Shown one piece after another: positions 55,365 through 64,000 of a stretch of DNA of 64,000 nucleotides. The number at the start of each line of letters is the position of its first letter. Position 1 is the first letter of the stretch. The notes beneath the pieces are model-generated. The model was not told the origin of the DNA, did no database searches, and was given only the letters and a program-made list of their open reading frames with translations. Origin of the DNA: Aquarana catesbeiana. Its lineage: Eukaryota > Chordata > Amphibia > Anura > Ranidae. Location: assembly GCF_042186555.1 (NCBI RefSeq), contig NC_133326.1, positions 694,286,700 to 694,350,699 of the forward strand, read 5' to 3'. A program made the translations under genes and the position numbers.

Positions 55365-57245
55365 ATGCCTTTAATGTGGGAGATCCGTGAGAATAACCCT
55401 GATGATTTCAGGAATTATCTCCGGATGACGGACCCTGTTTTTCACAGTTTGTTGGATTTGCTGTCCCCTTATATTACCAAGCAGGACACCTGCATGCGGC
55501 AAGCCATCACTCCTGAACAGAGGCTAGTCGCCATATTGCGGTACTTGGCAATGGGGAGAAGTCTGCAGGACATCAAGTTCTCGACAGGCATCTCCCCCAG
55601 TCTCTGGGAATCATTATTCCAGAGACCTGTTCTGCCATCATTCAGGTCCTGTAGAAGGACTATATTAAGGTAGGTTTTCTCCTTTAACATCACATTCTAT
55701 GTATTTAATGTTTGCTAATGTATTGTATTTCTTTCATGATTCCATAATTACCATGATTGTAATATGCTGTGAATGTCCTTTTTGTCCTCATGCATGCTGT
55801 AAGCTTTAAATGCTCCTTTTTTTGTCCTTCATGCATATTTGCCTTCACTAACCTCCCCAGCATGCTATCCTGGGCCCACACACACCTAGCCTAGTCACTT
55901 AACAATGTATTTTGTCAGCTCCATTGTAATGCTTACCCTAAAAACCCCCTAAAATGTGTACAAATGTTATTGTTGTCCTTAAATTCAGGCATAGTGCAAG
56001 AGGTTTTTTTGGGGGGCACAAACTCATTTTGAACCCTCCCTCCCCCCAACCGCTAAATCAACCGATACCAATACTCTATCTGCTGACTTTGCCAAACCCA
56101 TACACACTATACCTACCTCTTTTGTGGTCATATTTATGGATGAATTCACCAAACATGTAGTGCAAGAGCCTGCCTGAACACTTTCAAATGCTACTGTTTA
56201 AAGTTTTGTTCTCCTATTATCTTGATAGGTAATTGCAGAATGTAAAAATGTGCTTCAATTAGGACAGTGTGTATTCATATTTTTATATTATGACACTTCT
56301 TACCTGTTCAGCGGGCGGTCAATAGTGTAAGTAAGGAGGGGCTGGCCAATATAATCCACATTATTTATGCATTCAGCTCTCAATGAAGTGGAGAGGGTTA
56401 CTTGTCCAAAACATCCCCCCCTAAAATTTTTACAATGGGCCATCAGAGGGGGTGAGTAATCTGATAAGTGGACCTTATACTTTTGTCTTAAAATACTCAA
56501 AATAAATGTTATACTTATGTTGGCCAAGAATGTTTGTGTCTAATCTGCTTGCAATGTTATGTGCAAAAGTACTCATTTTTTTTCTTGTTGGACTCCAAAG
56601 TTTCCTTCATACCCACAGGAATGGCAGACCGTGGCATTCCAGTTTGCTCAGCAGTGGGACTTTCTCAACTGCGGAGGGGCAATAGATGGGAAACACGTCC
56701 ACATCGCCCCACCCCCCAACTGGGGGTCATACTATTATAATTATAAGGGGTTTAATAGTATTGTGATGTTGGCGGTGGTGTCGGCGACATACGAGTTTTT
56801 GTATGTGGACTTGGGGAAGAATGGCTGGATGTCAGATGGTGGTCATCGCCCAGACTGAGTCCTATAGATGGTTCAGAGTGGTGGCTTGGGATTGCCACCT
56901 GCAGAAGATAACATGGCAGGACTCCCATTCATCTTTGTTGCTGATGAAGCGTTTGGGCTTGGAGAACACCTGATGCAGCCATTCCCCATGAGGACCCTCA
57001 CCCCGGACCAGAGGGTTTTTAACTACTGGCTGGCCAGAGCCAGAAGAGTGGTGGAGAATGCTTTCAGCATAATGGCCAGCCGGTTTTGCCTGTTCCTCAC
57101 TGCAATCAACATGGCGGAATATAAACTAAACCATATCGGCATGCTGCATTATGCACAACTTTTTAAGGAAAATGCTACCAACTATGTGGCCTCAGTTGGG
57201 CCTGAGGCCGGAATTTCCCGATCAGACAACCCTGACATCACTTGA
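55365..57245 (+). pseudogene. PIF/Harbinger transposase (DDE), frameshifted and nonsense-mutated
   Basis: This would be the nuclease that moves the element at TWA sites. The first coding part (55,365-55,672) reads NPDDFRNYLRMTDPVF, SLLDLLSPYITKQD and ITPEQRLVAILRYLAMGRS. An extra base near 55,603 shifts frame, and in the restored frame a TAG follows near 55,651. A donor-like AAG/GTAGGT (55,672) and acceptor CCAAAG/TTTCC (56,600) suggest one intron. The second part holds the catalytic core: FLNCGGAIDGKHV (first Asp), EFLYVDLGKNG (second Asp), then TGA/TAG stops near 56,856-56,867, and RARRVVENAFSIMASRF (Glu). The frame is the same before and after those stops. All three acidic residues survive but no full protein can be made. 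Confidence 0.85.
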
Positions 57246-58531
57246 ACCTGGCCGTCCTGGCTTGCCCCACCAAAGCGCATGCGAATTGCGGCAAAAATAT
57301 ATGGAATACTTTGCGGGTAGGGGGGCCATTGATATGCCAGCAAATGTCTGAGACATTTATAAAATAAATCTATTTTTGAAACAGAACTAATATTTTGTTC
57401 GATTTACTGCTTGTGTTTCTTTTAGCTGTCTCCTAGGTTCTCCAATGGGTTTTTCTTTTTGGCCCTTTTCTTCAATAGTGCAAATGTAATTTTTTTGATA
57501 CATGAGGTGACAATCTCTTCTTCAGCTAAATATTATGTTGTGGGACTGCTACACACACACACACATTGTTTTTGTTGTTAATGTATGTAATGCATTAATG
57601 ATAAAAAAATCATCCTTTTCACCTTTTCAGCACCATGAATTAATTGTTTTGAGTCCCGAAAATGTCAAACTTGAAAGTGCACTGAAACTGCATTGAAAGT
57701 GCACTTGTAGTGCAAAGTGGCTTTGCCTTTAGTAAATAACCCCCATTGTCACTGTAGACACCAACTTACTCCAAAAACTGGTATTGAGCATTGAAAGAAG
57801 AAGCCACACATTGTCAAGTAGAAAAAATGTTACTCAAAGCACATTCACATATACATTAGAAAAGGGTTTTTGAACAAACCTTGAACACCATCTTTGGCGT
57901 ATAACATTTTCTTTTACATTAGAAATATCCTTTTTTTGTTTGAACTGGCATGTTTCAAACCATAACATACACAACTCAGGAACTTACAAAGTTCAACTTT
58001 GATAAAGTGAAGGCAATATCAGACATTAGTATGTCAAACCTGTGTTGATCTTGCCTTCATCAGATGGGGTGGTGTCACCCCTGTAAAAGCCACATTTTCA
58101 AGATGCACACAAATTGGGACTCAAAATGGGGATTTCCCTCCAGATCCCATGCCTAATGTCAACATGTGCTAGCTCCCATCTTCGGGGATCAATGCACGTG
58201 TTTCGGGGGTGCAAGCCCTTCCTCTCACCTACTTGAGTTGCGAGGAAGGGGCTGCACCCATAAAACGCATACCTTGATATCCTGTGATGGCAGATAGCAC
58301 ATGTTGACACACTGGGGGAGATTTACTAAAACTGGAGTGCTCACAATCTGGTGCAGCTGTGCATGGTAGCCAATCAGCTTCTAACCTCAGTTTGTTCAAT
58401 GAAGCTTTGGCAATATAACCTGGAAGCTGATCGGTTTCTCTGCAGAAGTAAGCGTAATTTTGCACTCTCCAGCTTTAGTAAATAAACCTGCATCTTCAAA
58501 ATTTGGCTTTTAAATTACTTTAAAACTTGAT
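57246..58531. other. Spacer between the two Harbinger genes, with a small MITE
   Basis: AATAAA words just after the transposase stop (57,360s) may be its polyadenylation signal. At 58,314-58,488 lies a small inverted-repeat element with ends GGGGGAGATTTACTAAAACT and AGCTTTAGTAAATAAACC. A fragment at about 57,640-57,755 ends in TTTAGTAAATAACCCCCA, a related terminus. No gene. Confidence 0.55.
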
Positions 58532-59730
58532 TTAAAATACAAAATTAGACAAAACGGTACAATTTTTGTGTGTTTTAGATTCCTTTAACTTGTCTAAATC
58601 CAGATTGCACCCCATTATCTCCCCGATGAGGATCTGGGCACTTGCACTGAAATGAGATTCTTCTTCCACAACATCCACATCACCTAAAAAAAAAACAACA
58701 CACCATGTATTATAAATATGCAGGAATATATCTCTTACCTGAAGCTGTGGTCTCAGACACTCACCTGTTGTGGTCACTATTTCGCCTACTTCATAAATGT
58801 CTCCCTCCTCATTCTCAGGTTGTGGTGTGGGGAGTTCCCCTTCTTTAGGAGGTTGGGGGTCCCTGGTGTCCTCAGATGTCCCGAGTCTTTTCTCCCCTAT
58901 GTGAATTTTAAAAAAAGGTATACTTAGCACACAGATATTTGGTGCCAGAAATAGGAATATGAAACATTGCTTGGAAGTGTCGTGCAATTGTCTGTTTTGG
59001 CAGAGTTCCAAGCTGAAGACATTATTTTATTCCCTTTCTAAAGCTATAATACTTACCTTTTTTGTACAATTTTCACACATGGAGTCACCCCTAGTATCCA
59101 CTGGAGCACCTGTGTGGGACACCCTAAAAAGGGTGTTCTGGTGTCCCGCACTAGTGCTCCTACATCCAGATGTGTAAACAGTTGATGAGTGTCCTCTCCT
59201 TACACTGAATCAAGTTTGCATTTCATTCTAGTTACAAAACCATCTAGACAACAATGTAATAAATGTATTTTAATACAAATAGGCATGGCCAAATGTAGTT
59301 AACCTGCATCTGCCAAAAACATTGTATTAGTGGGCGAACGAACGATGTTTACTATGACCGATTACTGTGCCCACGATCCTGAAAGTTGTCATTTTAAAAT
59401 GTACAACAGTAAAGAAAAGCACATGGAGCAGCATGCAAGTAATAATGATAATAGGAACACAGGACAACTACTTACTTTTTAGAAGCACTTTCCTGATCCT
59501 TCTGTACTAATCGTGCTCCCTCAATTTCAGGTCTGATCAACATTTCCTCAATTGCTCCTTGGATCGTCGTACCCCAAAATTCCTGTGCAGACTTTTCACA
59601 ACTTTAGTCATGATCTTAACCTTTCTCACATTAAGGTTTGGGTACGATCCATACTTCCTATCATAGTTGGCCCTCTTTGAGATGTCCACCATCTCCACCA
59701 TCTCTACATAGCATACACGAAGGTAAAAAA
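58532..59730 (-). pseudogene. Harbinger Myb/SANT-like DNA-binding partner gene, broken
   Basis: The second Harbinger protein helps the transposase enter the nucleus and bind element ends. Three minus-strand exons can be proposed. Exon A, about 59,730-59,476, encodes VEMVDISKRANYDRKYGSY, VRKVKIMTKVVKSLHRNFG and RRSKEQLRK, then has TGA where the family has Trp, and later TAG; it ends at donor GTAAGT. Exon B, 58,896-58,765, lies between CACATAG and GTGAGT and encodes an acidic Pro/Glu-rich linker with EVGEIVTTTG. Exon C, 58,683-58,532, encodes DVDVVEEESHFSASAQILIG and EIMGCNLDLDKLKE. The order and orientation opposite the transposase fit the family. The long continuous frame 59,011-58,532 reads through introns and is not the protein. 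Confidence 0.6.
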
Positions 59731-59739
59731 CCTGTGTGC

Positions 59740-60440
59740 AGCAGCCCCTCTTAATACTTACCTGCGCTCCCTCTCAATCCAGGGATGTGCATGATAGCTG
59801 AGTTTCTCCCGGGTCTCTCATTCCTCATTGGCTGAGACAGCAGTGGTTGCCATTGGCTCCCACTACTGTCAACCACACCCCCGGCTGGTCGGTCAAGGCA
59901 CCCCCCCGGCACTTACCCCATCGACCGGGTTGTGGGCTCCTATGGGCGGTGGACAGAGGCTCCTGTGTCCTCTCTGCATCAAGACTTGCTTCCTGATTGG
60001 CCGGGAGTAGGATCAGCATGGCGATAGCAAATATTCCTTCGCTATTGTCACACAACTGGGTAAAATCGGGGCGCAGTGCTCTGCGCCCCAAGTCCACTCT
60101 TTTCTGAAGCCTATTAGAGCCTCTGAGTCTAATCACATGCGTAAAAAAAAACACCCCCGCCATTGGAATCCATGCATACGGTGCCTTGTATGTAGATCAG
60201 GGGGACAGATGCATGGATGGGAGGGCAGTGCCCTCCTAATGGATGGGCAGTCACTGGCCGCCCAGAGCAAGTGGCTTGCTTTTGGGGGCACTGGCTGAAG
60301 AAGAGGAGCCAGGAGCACTGGCAGGGGACCTGAAGAGAAGAGGAACAGGGCTGCTCTGTGACAAACCACTGCACAGAGTGGGTAAGTATGACATGTTTGT
60401 TTTTTTGTTTTTTTTATTGAACCTTTAATAGTCACTTTAA
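59740..60440. mobile_element. AGTGATTGCAAA-family TTAA element, third copy, at the Harbinger right side
   Basis: On the minus strand it begins TTAAAGTGACTATTAAAGG (near 60,440) and continues with CATGTCATACTTACCCACTC and TGCACAGTGG-like blocks shared with 29,488 and 24,620. The other end, near 59,740, is unclear. It appears to have replaced or cut the Harbinger right end. Open frames within are not genes. Confidence 0.5.
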
Positions 60441-60679
60441 GATAACTAAATAATTCAAGACTTTTATTTTGGTAGCCTTTGCTGCATCCAATTCCCATTT
60501 CCTTTGTAAATTCTTGCCATCTTTACATAAAATGTAACCACTATGGTTTCAAATATATTTTCTCAAATTTTTACAGCGAAATGGCATATGTAAGGTACTA
60601 GGAGGGTAAAAGTTAAAAAAGTAAGGAAAAAGATCACCAGCCCCTGCAACGGTGGCAACCAACTTATTCATTATAATTA

Positions 60680-61033
60680 GCTCTTCTCATTGTTGAATAC
60701 ATGACTTGTCCATCTTATAGCAGGATGAGGGTAAATGTGATATTTTGATGGTGTGCTACTGAACAGTTCACCTTCATGTGGACCCATGTGAGAATCATCC
60801 CTGTGAGTCTGCGTTGTCGGTGCTTGGTTTGATGCACATGCCTCCGTGTCAGGTGATGAGGAGGCTTTGGAAGAAGAGGAGGGTGGTTTTTGGCTTTCTG
60901 GTGTCCAAAAAGAAAAATAATGTCTAGAGGTACAGTAAACGTTTCTCTGAAGGGCTTGCTTTGACAATTGTGTCAACTTGTCTTCCAATAGTGGAAGTTT
61001 GAGGAGCAGTGGGGTACTTTGTAGACATAGCAA
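60680..61033 (-). other. Unrecognised 118-codon open frame, Ser/Pro-rich
   Basis: The frame opens at TTG, not ATG, and encodes a chain with SSSSKASSSPDTEACASNQ and SSTPSKYHIYPHP. I do not recognise a family. A further minus-strand patch near 60,470-60,515 also looks weakly coding (NLQRKWELDAAKATK). These could be exons of an old transposon accessory protein. Low confidence that it is a gene. Confidence 0.2.
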
Positions 61034-62209
61034 ATTTGGGACCTAATTATAATTTCAATATTTTATACATTATGCTGTATATATAGGGATATAATGTAAT
61101 AGGGAAAATATAAATTGTAACTTGGCTTCTTTTTTAATCTAAATATTTTTAAAGGTTTGTAATATTTAATTTATTTTAGTTGTATTATTTTGTATACTTT
61201 GTATTATTTGTATAGACAAAATTGAAAAAATCCCATTATTTCTTAATGGGCACACGGAAAACATCTAACACCAAAAGCTCAAGCTGTTCACACAGGGAAA
61301 GCAACAGAGGGGAACACTATGGACATTTCTGTTGTGAGTACATTATTTATATATATATTTAAATGTTTTATATAGTTGGTATTGATAAATTCACAGTAAC
61401 CTTCAAAATAATCTCCATTACTGAAAATGTACAGTGGTTTTGAAAAATGCAGGAAGATTCATATAGTGTTAGATTGAAAAAATGATATATATTTTTGCAC
61501 TTTGAATGCCAATTACTCAGTCATGCAACACTGTACCCAAGTGAAATATTTATCATTTTTGAGACCGATAGAGTTTTCTTTTGGTAGTATTTAATCACCA
61601 CTGGGTTTTTTTTTCTATATAAACAGAAATTGCTTTTTTTTGTTCCTGTTATAAAATTTTCCAAATAAATAATATTTCTTCTTAAATGTAGGCCAAAATG
61701 TATTCTGCTACATTTCTTTGGTAAAAAAATAACCCAAATCAGTGTAAAATATTTAGTTTGTGTGACAGTTATAGAGTCTACAAACTTTGGTATATATTTT
61801 TGAAATTTGATCAATCCTGATGTACTGACAGCCTCTTATTGTGTGCCCAGGACAGTACAAATAGCCCCCAAATTAACCCCTTTTTGGAAAGTAGACAGTT
61901 CAAGGTATTTATTTAGAGGCATGGTGTGTTTTTTTGAAGTTGTAGTTTTGTGTCACAATTTTTTGGAAAATTAAGAATTGAAATACTTTTTTTCACTTTT
62001 TTTACATCCTATCACTAGAGCACTATCATCAAATGACTGGTGGGGCGATGATCAGGGGCACTGACTGGTGATAGTATGTAATATATTTATTTATTTATTT
62101 ATTTTTTATTTCAAGTTTTCTAAACTTTTTTTAAAAATGTTCTTTTTTTTTACATACTGTAAAGTATCACCATAGTGATCAGGATTTTTTTTTTACACTG
62201 TTGATGCTT
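61034..62209. other. AT-rich non-coding DNA with a TTAACC-family piece
   Basis: 61,500-61,900 carries CAACACTGTACCCAAGTGAA, TTTTCTTTTGGTAGTATTTAATC and AGGCCAAAATGTATTCTGCTA, diagnostic blocks of the TTAACC family. A TTTA microsatellite lies at 62,085-62,105. No gene. Confidence 0.55.
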
Positions 62210-62274
62210 ATATAGTCATGATCACTGTATACACAATAGTTTTAGCTGTCATGAATGTGTTAACCATTCATGGA

Positions 62275-62386
62275 CAGCTTGCTTATGGTTGTGATCTGTG
62301 ATTGGCTAAGCTAATCACATGGTACAAATATCAAGGTACCATGTGATTGCTTTTGGCCAATCACAGATCACAACAGTAAGCAAGCT
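62275..62386. repeat. 50-bp inverted repeat (hairpin)
   Basis: CAGCTTGCTTATGGTTGTGA... at 62,275-62,324 pairs with ...TCACAACAGTAAGCAAGCTG-like sequence ending 62,387. The loop is about 10 nt. The core ATCACATGGTAC/GTACCATGTGAT is exact. Confidence 0.8.
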
Positions 62387-63120
62387 GATTGCTTATTACA
62401 GTAATGATCACTGTTATAAGCAAACATTTGTTTGAAATCACACACATTCATTCATTTATTCATGTGTCATTGTGTACTATTGTGATACCAATGATTGGTC
62501 ACAGCTATCACATGATATAGGAGTGTTGCGATTGCCCATGTATGTACCATGTGATCACTGTGACCAACCACAGAGATCACAGTAGTAGACAATGAATGTC
62601 TATGAATGAAAGCCATTGTGTACTATTGACATGTGTTTGCTGTGAGTGGTCACACCGATCACATGGTACCAGGGCAGCCTAGTGCAATGATCTGTCTTCC
62701 ACTGTATCCAGTGGACACAACAGGTGACTGATCACACCGCTGCATGACCCCTAGGGTTTGCTGATTGCTTATTACAGTGATGACCACTGTTATAAGCAAT
62801 AATTTTTATGAATAATATCCATTCATGTGTCATTGTGTACAATTGTGATAGCAGTGATTTTTCACATCTAGCACATGATACAGGAGTGCTGTGATTGCCC
62901 CTGTCTATACCATGTGATCGCTGTGACCAAATACCGAGATTACAGTAGTACACAATGAATGTCTATGACTGAAAGGCATTGTGTACTATTGACATGTAAT
63001 TGCTGTGATTGGTCACAGAAATCGCATGGCACCAGGGATGGCCTGGTATGATGATTTGTCTACCACTTTGTCTAGTGGATACAGCAGGTGACAGATCACG
63101 CTGCTACGTGAACCTTAGGG
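62384..63120. repeat. 376-bp tandem duplication, two copies
   Basis: GCTGATTGCTTATTACAGT starts at 62,384 and again at 62,760. Both copies share CATTCATGTGTCATTGTGTAC, AGGAGTG(T/C)TG(C/T)GATTGCCC, ACAATGAATGTCTATGA, CATTGTGTACTATTGACATG and CAGGTGAC(T/A)GATCAC. Moderately diverged, so not recent. Confidence 0.88.
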
Positions 63121-63222
63121 TGCATTTAAGGCCTGCACCTGGAGCATGTCATATGATGTCCACCCAGGATAACAGTACTCCGTCAGTGGCCGTCATTTTA
63201 CAATTGACTGAGTGGGAAGTGA

Positions 63223-63553
63223 TTAAAGTGTAACTAAAGGCAAAACAGGAAGAGTTATAACGCTGGTCAGTTTGTTTTTCCCTTCACTGCGTGTCCTATA
63301 GCCAAAACAGGAAGTGAGAGATACTCCCTTCCATGTGAGGGAATCTTGGGGTGGCACAAAAGTCACCAGAACTATTATCCCCATTGAAGGATTTCCCCTC
63401 TATTACTGTGGTGTCAACCCAAAATTTGGAATCTTCTTTCAATAATAATGGTAAACCGGACACACGCAGAGGGTGAATCTTCCTAGCAAGGGCACAGATA
63501 GAAATGCAAACTGACAGAGGTTATAATCCCTCAGGACTTTAGTTATACTTTAA
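63223..63553. mobile_element. TTAA-flanked MITE (AGTGTAACTAAAGGC ends)
   Basis: TTAA at 63,223-63,226 and 63,550-63,553 bracket AGTGTAACTAAAGGC and GGACTTTAGTTATACT, which match as inverted repeats with about two differences. No gene inside. Confidence 0.7.
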
Positions 63554-64000
63554 CTCCTTTCTACCCATAATCTGTAAAAGGTTTCCTTAACCTCCCTGAC
63601 AGTATGATTATGTCAGATTTTTGATGCTGAAAGTGGTACATTGTTTTGCATGGAAATTTGGTGTTTTATAATGTAAGCCTGTAATTCTTAGGAATAATTC
63701 ACTTAAATCTGTCCAAAGAGTCTAGTAGACATTCCGGGTATGATGAAGTTTGAAACACAAAATCATAAATTATAATATAATAAATAACTATATATAATTA
63801 TCAAAAGTAATAATATAATAATAATAAAATGTATTCAATTTAACGCAAAAACACTGAAATTTGCTCAGTTGCAGAATTGTAGCTGTCATTACTTTTAGTG
63901 TCTGATGACAAATTTCCCCACAAATCACTATCGCTCAATTCTGCAAGTGATTCTAATTTATTATCGCCGTTTTCAAGATGGTCTAAAACCGCTTTTGACG
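63554..64000. other. No recognisable feature
   Basis: AT-rich sequence with a short ATA tract near 63,775-63,830. No gene or transposon end seen before the window closes. Confidence 0.4.

Larger units (their letters stand above)
54722..59735. mobile_element. PIF/Harbinger element with two convergent broken genes
   Basis: The left end GCCGCATACACACGATCGG follows TAA at 54,719-54,721. The element holds a plus-strand transposase (two exons) and a minus-strand Myb/SANT-like gene (three exons), the usual two-protein plan. The right inverted end is not visible: the sequence changes near 59,735 to a different repeat. Confidence 0.72.

Noticed and set aside
55469..55693. Minus-strand frame across the Harbinger transposase
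   Set aside because: Antisense shadow of the plus-strand transposase exon.
58532..59011. Single 159-codon protein on the minus strand
   Set aside because: The frame crosses two apparent introns with good donor and acceptor sites; only the exon B and exon C parts match the Harbinger partner protein.

Overview
The window looks like intergenic or gene-cluster DNA from a large, repeat-rich vertebrate genome, most probably a frog (anuran; the repeat families resemble those I associate with ranid frogs, which is recall and not a search). The only host gene I can recognise is one olfactory receptor on the plus strand (about 27,100-28,068). Almost everything else that codes is transposon-derived: two copies of one L1/Tx1-type LINE, L2-type and CR1-type LINE fragments, two Tc1/mariner copies and a two-gene PIF/Harbinger element. 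No rRNA, tRNA or CRISPR feature could be supported.

Layout. 1-2,345: CR1 piece joined to an L2 piece (both minus). 2,350-7,172: tandem repeats, a truncated arm of a palindromic transposon, minisatellite and other short-repeat DNA. 7,173-13,601: full-length LINE on the minus strand with intact ORF1 and ORF2 and a perfect 16-bp target-site duplication (TSD). 13,840-21,150: non-autonomous DNA transposons, many with TTAA at their ends, several nested. 21,230-26,731: L2 tail, a truncated Tc1, a long (AT)n tract and a second Tc1 inside a TTAA-flanked element. 27,100-28,068: the olfactory receptor, whose last codons and stop run into a repeat. 28,100-34,200: hairpins and tandem repeats. 34,437-37,147: a 2.7-kb near-complete palindrome with an 8-bp TSD (hAT-like). 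37,271-38,712: internally deleted Harbinger relative. 38,880-46,187: a long-terminal-inverted-repeat element split by the second LINE copy (39,383-45,789), which carries three nonsense mutations and one frameshift. 46,403-54,460: small Harbinger-like element, L2 3' ends, a second palindromic hAT-like element (50,320-52,185) inside a CAGTGCC minisatellite, and another 8-bp-TSD element (53,350-54,401) inside L2. 54,722-59,735: Harbinger element with a broken transposase and a convergent broken Myb/SANT-like gene. 59,740-64,000: more repeats, including a 376-bp tandem duplication.

How the parts relate. The two LINE copies are almost the same sequence, so the family moved recently; copy 1 still appears coding-competent. 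LINE ORF1 (RNA-binding coiled-coil protein) and ORF2 (endonuclease plus reverse transcriptase) would act together in target-primed reverse transcription. The Harbinger transposase and its Myb-like partner form the usual two-protein system, but both are broken here. The many short elements have no protein of their own and would depend on enzymes encoded elsewhere. Nesting gives a partial order of events: L2 before the 53,350 element; the TTAA element at 24,620 before Tc1; the 38,880 element before LINE copy 2; the CAGTGCC-bearing element before the 50,320 palindrome.
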